Shown here: positions 42,455 to 50,925 of the stretch, one piece after another
Layout: the number at the start of each line of letters is the position of its first letter
How positions within the stretch are numbered: position 1 is the stretch's first letter
Source of the DNA: an uncultured Prevotellaceae bacterium
Lineage (GTDB): Bacteria > Bacteroidota > Bacteroidia > Bacteroidales > Bacteroidaceae
Direction of reading: 5' to 3'
Length of the DNA: 64,000 bases
NCBI GenBank assembly: GCA_902786665.1
Contig: CADADN010000002.1
Location: forward strand, 62,001 to 126,000
Made by a program: the position numbers and the translations under genes
The notes under the pieces: model-generated
Database searches by the model: none
Told to the model about the DNA's origin: nothing
The model's input: only the letters and a program-made list of their open reading frames with translations

Positions 42455-42530
42455 AAGAATCGGATTACTCCGAATATTCCGATTCTTCCGACTATTCCGA
42501 TTATTTCGATTCCTCCGCCCTTTCTTATTC
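42455..42530 (-). repeat. 9-base array, GGAATAATC type, at the cobC stop
   Basis: Units such as ATTCCGATT (plus strand) repeat at 9 bases. Read from cobC on the minus strand, the stop (GAA TAA) aligns with the GAATAG and GAATAT positions of later units. Same family as 43872-43971 and, inverted, 50793-50905. Confidence 0.9.
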
Positions 42531-43055
42531 CATTGATATTTCCATCACTCCGCCGAAAGGAGGTTGATGTGAAAAAGCATCCGTCTCGCTGAAAAGGCCC
42601 GCGTGCAGGCCGGCGGCCACGATGACACCACCGTGGGCGAAGACGACCACGTGGCGATAGGTGAGGGCGCGCAACTCATCAAGGAAACAACCTACGCGCC
42701 GGCGTAACATCGGGAAACTCTCTCCGTCGGTGGCGGGGAGGTGCATGTAGTCGGCATACCACTTCTGCAAGGCCTCGTCGCGTATCTCATCATAGCGTTG
42801 CATCTCCCAAGCTCCCATGTTCATCTCACGCAGGCGGTCGTCCACGGTGGCGTCGGGAAAGCCGCAAAACGCAGCAAGGCGGCGGGCACGTGTCAATGGC
42901 GAGGTGAAGGCGTGGTCAAACCCCATGCCTTGAAGTCGCTGCCGTGTTGCTGACGCCTCTTCCTCAAAGGTGTCGGCCAACGGCACATCGCTCCAACCAT
43001 AGCAGGTGCCACGTGGCACTGCGACGCTGGTATGACGAACGAGGGTCACTCTCAT
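42525..43055 (-). CDS. cobC: Alpha-ribazole phosphatase, histidine phosphatase family
   Basis: A 176-residue phosphoglycerate-mutase-like phosphatase. The catalytic RHT motif is in VTLVRHTSV, and the second His in VVVFAHGGVI. MNMGAWEMQRYDEIRDEAL fits the CobC group. It dephosphorylates alpha-ribazole phosphate or cobalamin phosphate in lower-ligand assembly. The ATG at 43055 overlaps the cobS stop by 4 bases; a longer frame runs inside cobS and is rejected. Confidence 0.87.
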   Translation of the reverse strand: MRVTLVRHTSVAVPRGTCYGWSDVPLADTFEEEASATRQRLQGMGFDHAFTSPLTRARRLAAFCGFPDATVDDRLREMNMGAWEMQRYDEIRDEALQKWYADYMHLPATDGESFPMLRRRVGCFLDELRALTYRHVVVFAHGGVIVAAGLHAGLFSETDAFSHQPPFGGVMEISME

Positions 43056-43855
43056 GGCATGGCGTTGTAGTTGGTGATGCACAGGGTGAGGTAAATGGTC
43101 AGTTCCAGCAACAGGAAGATGGCACCGCAGCAGTCGCCGGTATAGCCATGGAGTGTACGGTAAATCTTCATATAGAGGAAATACATCACTATGCAGGGGA
43201 TGAAGACCGCCAGTTCCCAACGCGTTGCCATTCCGCCGAAGAGGAACAGCGGGATGGCGGGTAGCAGTCCTTGAAAGGCAAGTGCGATGCTGCTGCCGAT
43301 GCTCACCTTGCGATAGACCACTTTTGACTTCGCCTCGTTTTCGTTGCGGGCATAGGGGAGCATCTGCACCACCTGGCCGGCAAGCATCTTGGAAAACGGG
43401 TCGGCCGCAATGATAGACAAGGCCGCCGACAACGGGGGAAGGCTCCAGAGGCAGAGGAAAAGTATGGCGAAATAGGTGACAAGGCCTATCACGCCATATG
43501 CGCCGATATGCGAGTCTTTCATGATGTCGAGCACCCGTTGGCGATTGCTGCCGCCACCGCCGAAACCATCGATGAAGTCGGCCAACCCATCTTCATGGAA
43601 TGCTCCGGTGAGCAACAAGCGAGCCACGATGGCCAGGGTGACGGCAAGAGCGTGGGGCATCACCATCGAACCAAAATAGAGCGTGGCAGCCATCACCGAG
43701 GCAGTCAACCACCCCGTCAATGGCCAGAACTCCACTACGGCACGGTAGGCAGACTTGGGTGGCTCGTAAATCTTGTAAAAAGGCAGGCGGGTGAAGTATA
43801 TGAATGCCGCCCATGCGTTGTTATACCATTTGGAGGTATTGAGGGATTTCTGCAT
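43052..43855 (-). CDS. cobS: Adenosylcobinamide-GDP ribazoletransferase
   Basis: A 267-residue inner membrane protein of the CobS family. The conserved FHEDGLADFIDGFGGGG motif (about residues 86-102) is followed by RVLDIMKDSHIGAYG, and the protein has several membrane spans. It joins alpha-ribazole to adenosylcobinamide-GDP, the last joining step of cobalamin assembly. It lies between cobU and cobC. The gap from cobU is filled with a 9-base repeat array. Confidence 0.93.
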   Translation of the reverse strand: MQKSLNTSKWYNNAWAAFIYFTRLPFYKIYEPPKSAYRAVVEFWPLTGWLTASVMAATLYFGSMVMPHALAVTLAIVARLLLTGAFHEDGLADFIDGFGGGGSNRQRVLDIMKDSHIGAYGVIGLVTYFAILFLCLWSLPPLSAALSIIAADPFSKMLAGQVVQMLPYARNENEAKSKVVYRKVSIGSSIALAFQGLLPAIPLFLFGGMATRWELAVFIPCIVMYFLYMKIYRTLHGYTGDCCGAIFLLLELTIYLTLCITNYNAMP

Positions 43856-43871
43856 CGTAGAAGTTTCTTTC

Positions 43872-43971
43872 CTGTTCGATTATTCCGATTATTCTGATCA
43901 CTCCGATTGTTCCGATCACTCCGATTACTCTGATTACTCTGATCACTCCGATTACTCCGATTACTCCGATT
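43872..43971 (-). repeat. 9-base array TCGGAGTAA from the cobU stop codon
   Basis: On the minus strand ten units (TCGGAGTAA, TCGGAGTGA, TCAGAGTAA and variants) run from inside the last cobU codons. The first unit encodes Ser-Glu-stop, and because 9 is a multiple of 3 most later units repeat an in-frame stop. Confidence 0.95.
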
Positions 43972-44518
43972 TTTTCACGCTTACCGGGATTCCGCTCACC
44001 ATGAGGATGACGGCGTCGGCTTTGGCAGCGACGTATTGGTTGAACCATCCTAACAAGTCGGTGAAGCGTCTTTGGAGCGCATTGGCACTCACTCCGCCCC
44101 AGCCGATTTCGTTGGTGACGAAGATGAAGGTGGCGTCTTGTGAGACAAGGCGGTCGAACTCTGCACACACCTCTTTCAATATATGGTCGATGTCGGGGAG
44201 GGTATGGTTTCCTGGGGCATCCGTCTGTTCTTGATGGTCTGCCGGGTAGAAATAGTTGGTGCACCAAAGCGTGAGGCAGTCTACCAGCACCACGCGGCCG
44301 CTGATGTTGTGACGGCTGAGTTGGCGCTCCTCTTCTATGTTGGTCCAGCAGGGACCTCGGCGTTCTTGATGGCGGCGGATACGCTCGCGGAACTCCTCGT
44401 CCCATACATGGGCGGTGGCCATGTAAACAGGGGTGGGGGAGAGTTGCAGCGCCAAACGCTCGGCATAGGAACTTTTTCCAGAGCGCTGCCCCCCGGTGAT
44501 GAGGATGATTTTGCTCAT
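43961..44518 (-). CDS. cobU: Adenosylcobinamide kinase/guanylyltransferase
   Basis: A 185-residue bifunctional enzyme. The P-loop GGQRSGKSSYAE (residues 9-20), the guanylylation region RIRRHQERRG, VLVDCLTLW and FVTNEIGWGGVSANALQRRFTDLLG are the family hallmarks. It phosphorylates adenosylcobinamide and adds GMP. Its last two residues and stop codon (TCG GAG TAA) are a repeat unit. It heads a cobU-cobS-cobC run. No cobalamin riboswitch was recognised in the 190 bases upstream, which hold a 9-base repeat and a hairpin. Confidence 0.95.
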   Translation of the reverse strand: MSKIILITGGQRSGKSSYAERLALQLSPTPVYMATAHVWDEEFRERIRRHQERRGPCWTNIEEERQLSRHNISGRVVLVDCLTLWCTNYFYPADHQEQTDAPGNHTLPDIDHILKEVCAEFDRLVSQDATFIFVTNEIGWGGVSANALQRRFTDLLGWFNQYVAAKADAVILMVSGIPVSVKKSE

Positions 44519-44542
44519 AAAGGCTTGGTCTTCACAGAAGCC

Positions 44543-44645
44543 CTGGTAATCCTAGTGATTCTAGAGATACTAGTAATCCTAGCAGTCCTAGCAGTCCTAG
44601 TAGTCCTAGTGATTCTAGTAATCCTAGCGGTCCTAGTAATCTAGA
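44543..44645 (+). repeat. 9-base array, CCTAGCAGT type
   Basis: About eleven units (CCTAGTGAT, TCTAGAGAT, ACTAGTAAT, CCTAGCAGT, CCTAGTAGT, CCTAGCGGT) lie between the cobU start and a hairpin. Confidence 0.95.
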
Positions 44646-44681
44646 AGCCCCAGGACCTTTTGCGTCACCAGGGCTTCTAGA
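44640..44681 (-). terminator. Hairpin downstream of the OmpA gene
   Basis: TCTAGAAGCCC (44640-44650) pairs with GGGCTTCTAGA (44671-44681) around 20 bases. It lies 30 bases past the OmpA stop on the minus strand. No T run follows. Confidence 0.55.
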
Positions 44682-44684
44682 GGT

Positions 44685-44716
44685 TATTGATTATAAATTA
44701 TTAATTATAAATTATT
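44685..44716 (-). repeat. 7-base array TAATTTA from the OmpA stop codon
   Basis: On the minus strand TAATTTA, TAATTAA, TAATTTA and TAATCAA follow one another. The first TAA is the OmpA gene stop (GTT AAA TAA). Confidence 0.92.
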
Positions 44717-45818
44717 TAACGTAAACGATGGCGAGGCGGTTGGAGGTGTTTCCTTGGACGCCTTTGCCCAGAGCCTCGTCGACGATGACGCCGCGGTCTT
44801 TAAGGTATGCCGCGACAGCGTCGGCCCTGGCCTGCGAGAGTCTCTGGTTGAGATCCGGGTCACCCTCTGGCGATGCTGTTCCCACGATTTGCACGTGCGA
44901 CCCGGCTTTCACGGTGTTGAGTGCATCCATGGCCTCCTTGGTGAGCAGCGACTTTCCTTGCGCGAAGGTGACAAAGACAAGGTTTTCCACCCTCACTTCC
45001 CTGTTGTTCTCCACTTTCACCTCTTTGACTACTTCCTTGACAACCTCCTTTGGCTTTTGGGCAAGTTCTGCCCTGAGGTCGTTGATGATGCCGTTGAGGC
45101 GGTCGATTTCATAACTGTTGTCTGTCGCTACGCCACGGTAGATCTTGAAGTTGTGCGTCCCGTTGGAGTTGAGGAATTTGTAGACGATACCGGCATTGAG
45201 CTGCACGGCAGCATTGTTCACGTTGTAGCGTGGTTGCTGGTCGCTCCACGAGAGTTTGTAGGGGTCTTGCACGGCAGGTTGGTTCTTCGTGCCGAGGAAG
45301 GCCCAAGAGACAGAGGGTTCGATGTAGAACTGCCATTTCTTGGCACTTCCAAGGTTGAAGGTGAAATCGATTCCGGCCTTGGAGGTCATCTTGTTGGTGG
45401 GTTCGTAGATGTCATGATTTGACGTGTAGAGATGTCCCCATCCCAGTCCGTATAGTCCCACCACTTCGAAGCAACGCGGTTCTCCGGGGTATCCCCCGAA
45501 GAGGTTGGTGAAATTGACTGTTCCCAAGAGTGATACGTTGGTGGCCTTTACGATTGTCCCTGTTTCGATGTAAGGTTTGTTGTTGAAATAGGCCGTCCCG
45601 TCGATAGCCAGACCGAAGGATGGTGTGATCCATTTGCCCAGTCGCACACCGGCGTTGCCGTTGAGGTTGTCAAGCCATTTCACACCGGTAGCCTTGGTGG
45701 CCACGCCTCCATTGATGCCAAAATAGATGTTGTCGAGGCCTTTGCTTCCCTCCACCGTCTGTGCTGTTGCCGTCATCGCCATGGCAGCGGCGGCAATCCA
45801 TAAAATCATCTTTTTCAT
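44712..45818 (-). CDS. OmpA-family outer membrane protein
   Basis: A 368-residue protein. Signal peptide MKKMILWIAAAAMAMTATAQ, then a beta-barrel-like region (about 30-235) with alternating strands, a short Lys/Glu/Val coiled linker (KPKEVVKEVVKEVKVE) and a C-terminal OmpA domain with the peptidoglycan motif region SPEGDPDLNQRLSQARADAVAAYL. It differs from the OmpA protein at 5731-6873, whose linker is proline-rich. It lies alone with its own -7 box. Likely role: outer membrane integrity and peptidoglycan tethering. Confidence 0.9.
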   Translation of the reverse strand: MKKMILWIAAAAMAMTATAQTVEGSKGLDNIYFGINGGVATKATGVKWLDNLNGNAGVRLGKWITPSFGLAIDGTAYFNNKPYIETGTIVKATNVSLLGTVNFTNLFGGYPGEPRCFEVVGLYGLGWGHLYTSNHDIYEPTNKMTSKAGIDFTFNLGSAKKWQFYIEPSVSWAFLGTKNQPAVQDPYKLSWSDQQPRYNVNNAAVQLNAGIVYKFLNSNGTHNFKIYRGVATDNSYEIDRLNGIINDLRAELAQKPKEVVKEVVKEVKVENNREVRVENLVFVTFAQGKSLLTKEAMDALNTVKAGSHVQIVGTASPEGDPDLNQRLSQARADAVAAYLKDRGVIVDEALGKGVQGNTSNRLAIVYVK

Positions 45819-45862
45819 AGCTTCCTTTTATTTATAGTCTTGATCAAGTGCGTTTACGATTG

Positions 45863-45870
45863 CAAATATA
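45863..45870 (-). promoter_or_regulatory. -7 box of the OmpA gene (TATATTTG)
   Basis: An exact TAnnTTTG match on the minus strand, 44 bases before the ATG. No well-spaced TTTG. Confidence 0.5.
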
Positions 45871-45921
45871 AGCAAAAAAACCGAATGAAATGTAAAAATG
45901 TGAAAAATATTTCAAAAAAAA

Positions 45922-45949
45922 CCATCCCGCCGTATTCACGGCGGGATGG
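45922..45949 (-). terminator. Intrinsic terminator of the dockerin-protein gene
   Basis: CCATCCCGCCGT and ACGGCGGGATGG pair perfectly over 12 bases around ATTC. On the minus strand TTTTTTTT follows at once. Confidence 0.92.
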
Positions 45950-46003
45950 CATTTGTTGTGAGTTGATGTCTTGGATGTTCTCAAGTCATTTTTCTTGTCT
46001 TCA

Positions 46004-48775
46004 TCAGTTGCCGGTGGAAAGAATGATGTTGACGATGTTTGTAACGTCGGTGATGTTCACGTCACCGTCTTGATTGGCATCGGCATTCGTCAAATTGATG
46101 AGTGAGGCCTCTTTTGTGAGCACATAGTTTACCACTACTGTGACATCGGTGATGTTCACCTCGCCGTCACCGTTGGCATCGCCGAGGAGGATGCCGGAAG
46201 CATCTTTGTAGGTCACCTTGATGGTGCTGATGTATGGCTTCTTGTCTTTGGCAAGGGTAAGCTCTACGCTTTGTGCGTCTCCTGCCCATGATTTTCCTCC
46301 GAATTCACCCACGTTGGCAGTGAAGGCGTCGTTCACACCAACCTCGAATTCGATGGCTGTGATGGATTTGCCTGCAGGTACGGAGAAGGTGAGTTTAGTG
46401 GTTTCCTGCTCGTCCACGACATTGGTGTACAAGCGCAAGGTGTTGCCACCACTTCCTATCCACCAGCGATACTTGCCGGAGGTGACGAGCGATACGGGTT
46501 CATTCTTCCAAGTATAGTCATCATAGACGTAGAGGCTTCCATCATTTGTAGGCTCGAGTCCTGTGCCGTAGTCATTGGTTCCTGTGAAGTCATAGGTGAC
46601 ATCGGAAGCAGCGGGGTCTGTCACGGTCAGCGTGTAGGCGGCAGAGCTCTCAAGGTAATCCGGTGTGGAAGGCGTGGTGGCCTTGATGGTGGTCGTACCG
46701 GCACCCACGATGGTCACAGCACCTGTTGCACTGATGGTGGCCACGTTCTCGTTGCTGCTGGTGTAGGTGATTTCACCGTTGAAGTCTTGGGCATAGGAGA
46801 GGGTGGGGGCGGTGAATGGCTGGCCAATGGTGGCGGTGGCTGACTCTGCACTCCATGCAAACGCTGGGTCGATGCGGTTGCCGCCGTAGTCCACTGTGAT
46901 GGTCTTGATTTGGATGGTTCCAGTGCCGTTGTAGGTCAGCACCACGCTTTGTGCGCTGCCTGTCCAAGCATTATTGGTGAATTCGCCTGTGTTGGCTGTG
47001 AAGTTGATGCCGCTGCCGTTGAAGTCAATCTTGTTGATGGTTTTGCCAGCAGGTACGGAAATGGTGATCTTTGAGCCTTGCGGTGTTCCTTCAGGATCAT
47101 CGTTTCCTATCGTGTTGTAGAAGCGCAGGGTGTTGCCACTGGCGTTGAGCCACCAGCGATATTTGCCTTCTGCCACAAGTGTGACGTTTCCTGCTTTCCA
47201 TGTGGAAGGCTCGGTAATGTATACATTGGCATCAGAGGGTGTCAGACCTGAGCCGTAGTCGGTGGCATCAGTGAAGTCGAATGTGCCGTCCACCACCTCG
47301 TGGGTGTTTTGCGGCTCTGCCACGTTGATGGTATAGGTTGCTTCGGCAGCCTCGTAATTATCTGTTTCTGCGGCAGTTGCCTTGATGGTAGCTCTGCCAA
47401 CGACGCCCTTGATGGTCACAGCACCGGTTGTTGCGTTCACGGTGGCCACCTCCTCGTTGTTGGAGGTATAGGTTACAGCTCCGTCGCCATCATAGGTCAG
47501 TTCGGGAGCGGTGAAAGTGCCACCCAGGAAGAAATTGACGTAGTTGGGGTTGAACTTCATCGTCGGTGTCTGCTTCTCAACGGGAGTGGTGCCATCGGTG
47601 TAGGTCACGGTGACAGTCTTGATTTGCTTGGTGCCAGAACCGTCATAGGTCAGTACCACTTTTTGGGCCTCGCCTGTCCACTTGCCACTGGCGAATTCGC
47701 CTACATCGGCTTTGAATACAAGACCGCTACCGGATAAATCGATTTGAGTGATGGTCTTTCCTGCCGGTGCGGAGATGGTCATCTTTGAAGTCTGTACTTC
47801 TTCCACCACGTTGGTGTAGAAGCGCAGGGTGTTGCCATTGGCATTGAACCACCAGCGGTATTTGCCTTCAGCCACGAGGGTGATGTTGCCTGCTGTCCAT
47901 GTGCTGGGCTCGGTTTCGTATTCGTGCTCGGGGTCAGTATACAAACCTGGAGCCAGTCCTGAGCCGTAGTCGGTGGCGTCGGTGAAGTCGAATACACCGT
48001 CCACTATCGCATGGGTGCCTTGTGGGTCGGCAGCAGTGATTTTGTAAGATGCCGATACTCCCTTCCAATTGTTGGTCTCCGGTGCTGAGGCGGTGATGTT
48101 GGCAACACCTGCTCCACAGACGTCCACTACGCCGGTGCTGGCATTCACGGTGGCCACTTCCTCATTGTCCGACGAGTAGGTCACGGTGCCGTCTCCCTCG
48201 TAAGTGAGCACGGGTGCTTCGAAGTCCTCTCCCACAACGACGGTGATGGCAGTCGGGCTGAAAAACATGTTAGGTGTGGGCTTGACAGTCTGGCCGCCCG
48301 CCTTGTAAACCTTGATTGCCGTGATTTGAGCGTTTTTACCGCTTACTTTCAAGGTGTAGATGTTGCCGGCGGCTTGATAGCCTGAGGCGATGTCGAATTT
48401 GTTGGTACTGGTTGAGCCTGTACACGCGGTACTGACCTCCACATCACCTACGTAGAAATTCTCGACAGTTCCACCTGAAGCACCAGACCTGCCCACCACC
48501 TCGATGGTGCTCACGGCGAAATCGAAGGCGGGGAGGGAGAGGGATGCTCCTGGTGTAAGCATCAGGTAGCCGGTGTTGTAGTAGTAGCCGTCTGCCAAAG
48601 TAATGCTGTAGCCGTTATTGGTGAAAGTGGCTACTTCTGTGGCCTTGTTGCTAGAGCCAGCAGGGAATTGCCACACGTCATTGGTGGTGAAGTCAAGCGT
48701 GACGTCTTGTCCCCAAGCCGTCCCGAGCACTGCGCATAGCAGTGTTGTCATGAATAGTCGTAAATTCTTTCTCAT
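46004..48775 (-). CDS. Secreted Ig-like repeat protein with C-terminal dockerin-type repeats
   Basis: A 923-residue secreted protein (signal peptide MRKNLRLFMTTLLCAVLGTAWGQ). Three tandem blocks of about 200 residues each combine a BIG2-type Ig domain (EVATVNASTGVVDV, EVATVNATTGAVTI, NVATISATGAVTI) with a carbohydrate-binding-like sandwich (DFTDATDYGSGL, GKYRWW, GNTLRFY, SAPAGKTI). The last 60 residues are a pair of dockerin-type calcium repeats (GDANGDGEVNITDVTVVVNYVL and DANQDGDVNITDV). No catalytic domain was recognised. It could be a surface adhesin or binding protein. No cohesin is encoded in the window. Own -7 box and terminator, so it is monocistronic. Confidence 0.8.
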   Translation of the reverse strand: MRKNLRLFMTTLLCAVLGTAWGQDVTLDFTTNDVWQFPAGSSNKATEVATFTNNGYSITLADGYYYNTGYLMLTPGASLSLPAFDFAVSTIEVVGRSGASGGTVENFYVGDVEVSTACTGSTSTNKFDIASGYQAAGNIYTLKVSGKNAQITAIKVYKAGGQTVKPTPNMFFSPTAITVVVGEDFEAPVLTYEGDGTVTYSSDNEEVATVNASTGVVDVCGAGVANITASAPETNNWKGVSASYKITAADPQGTHAIVDGVFDFTDATDYGSGLAPGLYTDPEHEYETEPSTWTAGNITLVAEGKYRWWFNANGNTLRFYTNVVEEVQTSKMTISAPAGKTITQIDLSGSGLVFKADVGEFASGKWTGEAQKVVLTYDGSGTKQIKTVTVTYTDGTTPVEKQTPTMKFNPNYVNFFLGGTFTAPELTYDGDGAVTYTSNNEEVATVNATTGAVTIKGVVGRATIKATAAETDNYEAAEATYTINVAEPQNTHEVVDGTFDFTDATDYGSGLTPSDANVYITEPSTWKAGNVTLVAEGKYRWWLNASGNTLRFYNTIGNDDPEGTPQGSKITISVPAGKTINKIDFNGSGINFTANTGEFTNNAWTGSAQSVVLTYNGTGTIQIKTITVDYGGNRIDPAFAWSAESATATIGQPFTAPTLSYAQDFNGEITYTSSNENVATISATGAVTIVGAGTTTIKATTPSTPDYLESSAAYTLTVTDPAASDVTYDFTGTNDYGTGLEPTNDGSLYVYDDYTWKNEPVSLVTSGKYRWWIGSGGNTLRLYTNVVDEQETTKLTFSVPAGKSITAIEFEVGVNDAFTANVGEFGGKSWAGDAQSVELTLAKDKKPYISTIKVTYKDASGILLGDANGDGEVNITDVTVVVNYVLTKEASLINLTNADANQDGDVNITDVTNIVNIILSTGN

Positions 48776-48814
48776 AGTTTGAATGGTATTAAGTTGATTT
48801 GATGTTATTTGGTG

Positions 48815-48822
48815 CAAAGATA
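48815..48822 (-). promoter_or_regulatory. -7 box of the dockerin-protein gene (TATCTTTG)
   Basis: Exact TAnnTTTG match on the minus strand, 40 bases before the ATG. Confidence 0.5.
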
Positions 48823-48859
48823 GCAAAAAATATGTTTCGTTGTACTCAAAAGGTTGAAT

Positions 48860-50038
48860 TTATTTTTTCTCTACGTTGGCTTTCGGCGCTTCCGAACCGT
48901 CGAGCATGTATTCCTCGATGCCGATGTTGTGCTTTGCGAAGAGTTCGCGTGTGGATTTTAGAATGGTTTCTCGCTTGTTTCGCTCTATGGTGGTGAGTCC
49001 TTCCGTGGTGTGGCATGCAGGATAGATTACATAGCCGTGCTTGTTGCCGCTGTCTGGTGGGCGCGACACCCAGTAGAGGTTGTATCCACAGTCGGTAAGC
49101 GTCGTCTTGCTGCCTTTCTTCGTCAGCGTCATGCGCACCATGGCGCCACCGTAGGTGTTGGGACGCGATTGGTTGCTTACGAAATTGCCGAGGGAATAGG
49201 CGAGGAGGTGCTTGCCGTCGGCACCCTCGCGCACCTCGATGGGCTCCACCACGTGGGGGTGCCCGCCTATGATGTGGTCAATGCCTTTTTCAAACATCCA
49301 GTCGGCCAGGCTTTTCTGGGTCTTATTGGGTAGCAGTTGGTACTCGTCGCCCCAGTGTGGCATGCAGATGATGACGTCGGGTTTTAGTGCTTTCGCCCTT
49401 TCGATGTCCTGTGCGATGACGGCGGTGTCGATAAGGTTGACGATGTAGGGGCTGGGTATCTTGATGCCGTTGGTTCCGTAGGTGTAGTTGAGCAGGCAGA
49501 TGCGTATGCCGTTCTGCTCGATGATGAAGGGGTAGAGTTGCTCTCTCTCCGCCTGGTTGCGGTAGGTGCCGAGGTGCTTCATGCCCAAGGAGTCCATCAC
49601 GGAGATGGTGCGGTTGATACCTTTTCCATAGGTGTCCACGCTATGGTTGTTGCATGTGGTGAGGATGTCGAAGCCGCAGTCAATGCATGCCTTCAGGTAA
49701 TCGTCGGGGGCGCAGAACTGTGGATAGCCTTTGTATGGAGGGCCGGCAAGTGTCACCTCGAAGTTGGCGATGGCAAGGTCGGCTTTCTTGATTTCGGGTG
49801 CCATCAGTTCGAAGACGGCGCTATAGTCATAGGTGCCGTCGGGTCGGTGTGCTGATTTGAATTGTGGTTCGTGTTGCATGAGGTCACCGCCGAAGAGCAA
49901 GGTCACTTGCTGCTCCTTGGGTTCGTCGGAGGGTTTGCCGCCACCGCTGCGGGCGTTTCCGCTACAGCAGCAAGTGGTCATCACGATGAAAAGGAGACCC
50001 AATTGCTGTAGGCGGGTCTTCAAAAAGGTATTTCTCAT
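48860..50038 (-). CDS. CapA-family lipoprotein (PGA synthesis-like metallophosphatase fold)
   Basis: A 392-residue protein with an N-terminal lipoprotein signal (LFIVMTTCCCSGN). The CapA domain begins VTLLFGGDLMQHEPQ (metal-binding GD) and continues with DLAIANFEVTLAG, DILTTCNNHSVDTYGKG, ICMPHWGDEY, HIIGGHPHVVEPIEV and LLAYSLGNFVS, all conserved in the family. Best known members take part in poly-gamma-glutamate capsule export, yet no capB/capC is nearby, so the function here is uncertain. The start at 50038 is chosen because the signal peptide begins there. Confidence 0.85.
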   Translation of the reverse strand: MRNTFLKTRLQQLGLLFIVMTTCCCSGNARSGGGKPSDEPKEQQVTLLFGGDLMQHEPQFKSAHRPDGTYDYSAVFELMAPEIKKADLAIANFEVTLAGPPYKGYPQFCAPDDYLKACIDCGFDILTTCNNHSVDTYGKGINRTISVMDSLGMKHLGTYRNQAEREQLYPFIIEQNGIRICLLNYTYGTNGIKIPSPYIVNLIDTAVIAQDIERAKALKPDVIICMPHWGDEYQLLPNKTQKSLADWMFEKGIDHIIGGHPHVVEPIEVREGADGKHLLAYSLGNFVSNQSRPNTYGGAMVRMTLTKKGSKTTLTDCGYNLYWVSRPPDSGNKHGYVIYPACHTTEGLTTIERNKRETILKSTRELFAKHNIGIEEYMLDGSEAPKANVEKK

Positions 50039-50168
50039 TTTTTTCGACTTTGAGTGTTGTTTTCTGGATTTGGGCTGTGCCCGATTCTGTATGGTGACCA
50101 CAAAGATAGTGTTTTTTTCTATAATAAGGTAGGTAAAGGTGTTTTTTTTCTCTTCCGGGATGATTTTT

Positions 50169-50201
50169 GACAAAATGTCACTCAAATGGTGACAATTTGT
50201 C
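50169..50201. promoter_or_regulatory. Inverted repeat between capA-like gene and hsp20
   Basis: GACAAAATGTCAC (50169-50181) and GTGACAATTTGTC (50189-50201) pair at 12 of 13 positions around 7 bases. It lies in the divergent spacer 112 bases before hsp20. It may be an operator. It is not a CIRCE element. Confidence 0.5.
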
Positions 50202-50312
50202 TTGCTTTTTGCCTTGGTACGCTCCTTGCAAGAAAGTGGGTGAGGGCGCGACGAAGCGTGTGCGCCACAAGACAAGAACAATTTACAAACTTAAAAATAG
50301 GAGATTAAGAAA

Positions 50313-50738
50313 ATGAGAACTATGCATGGAAATGATTGGTTACCCGAGTTGTTCAACGACTTGATGAATGCCGGCTTGCAGGCTGCAAGACCTTGCACCA
50401 CCGCACCTGCCACCAACGTGATGGAAAACGAAGAGATGTATGTCGTGCAACTCGCTGCACCGGGTATGAAGAAGGAGGATTTCTTTGTGAACATCAATGA
50501 CGAGGGCAACCTTGTAGTGAAGATGGAGCAGAAGGCCGATGATAAGAACACCGACGAGAAGATGCACTACCTCCGCAGGGAATTCTCCTACACCAAGTAT
50601 GAGCAGACCCTCATCCTCCCGGACGATGTGGACAAGAACAAAATCGAGGCAAAGGTCGAGGACGGCATCCTCACCGTCAAACTTCCCAAGGTGGAGGAGG
50701 CAAAGGTGAAAGTCGCCAGGTCCATCGACATCCAATAA
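50313..50738 (+). CDS. Small heat-shock protein Hsp20
   Basis: A 141-residue chaperone. The N-terminus (WLPELFNDLMNAG) is short, the alpha-crystallin domain spans about 35-128 (VMENEEMYVVQLAAPGMKKEDFFVNINDEGNLVVKM), and the family motif near the end is VEDGILTVKLPK. The C-terminal tail is short (VKVARSIDIQ); the usual I-x-I motif appears only as IDI. It binds unfolding proteins in the cytoplasm. A strong terminator follows the stop. Confidence 0.93.
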   Translation: MRTMHGNDWLPELFNDLMNAGLQAARPCTTAPATNVMENEEMYVVQLAAPGMKKEDFFVNINDEGNLVVKMEQKADDKNTDEKMHYLRREFSYTKYEQTLILPDDVDKNKIEAKVEDGILTVKLPKVEEAKVKVARSIDIQ

Positions 50739-50750
50739 CCTCTTCATTTG

Positions 50751-50790
50751 CACAAAAAGGGCGCTCCGCACAGGGAGCGCCCTTTTTGTG
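50751..50790 (+). terminator. Intrinsic terminator after hsp20
   Basis: CACAAAAAGGGCGCTCC pairs perfectly with GGAGCGCCCTTTTTGTG over 17 bases around 6. A and T tracts on both sides allow termination in either direction. Confidence 0.92.
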
Positions 50791-50792
50791 TC

Positions 50793-50905
50793 GTCGGAGT
50801 GGTCGGAGTGGTCGGAGTGGTCGGAGTGATCGGAGTGATCGGAGTGGATCGGAGTGGTCGGAGTGATCGGAGTGGTCGGAGTATTCCGATTATTTCTATT
50901 CCTCC
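50793..50905 (+). repeat. 9-base array TCGGAGTGG
   Basis: About ten units TCGGAGTGG/TCGGAGTGA follow the terminator directly and then switch to ATTCCGATT-type units. It is the plus-strand counterpart of the arrays at 42455-42530 and 43872-43971. Confidence 0.95.
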
Positions 50906-50925
50906 GACTCAATTTCGAATATTGT

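Noticed and set aside
43876-43975. Repeat-coded peptide DYSDHSDYSD in an open frame
   Set aside because: It only reflects translation of the 9-base array; no start signal or conserved domain accompanies it. The FQFSIFN and VVGVVGV frames of other arrays are rejected likewise.
44519-44711. Cobalamin riboswitch before cobU
   Set aside because: The region consists of a 9-base array and a simple hairpin; no B12-box-like sequence was found.
50039-50312. CIRCE or sigma-32 type heat-shock promoter for hsp20
   Set aside because: Neither consensus was found; only the unrelated inverted repeat at 50169-50201 is present.
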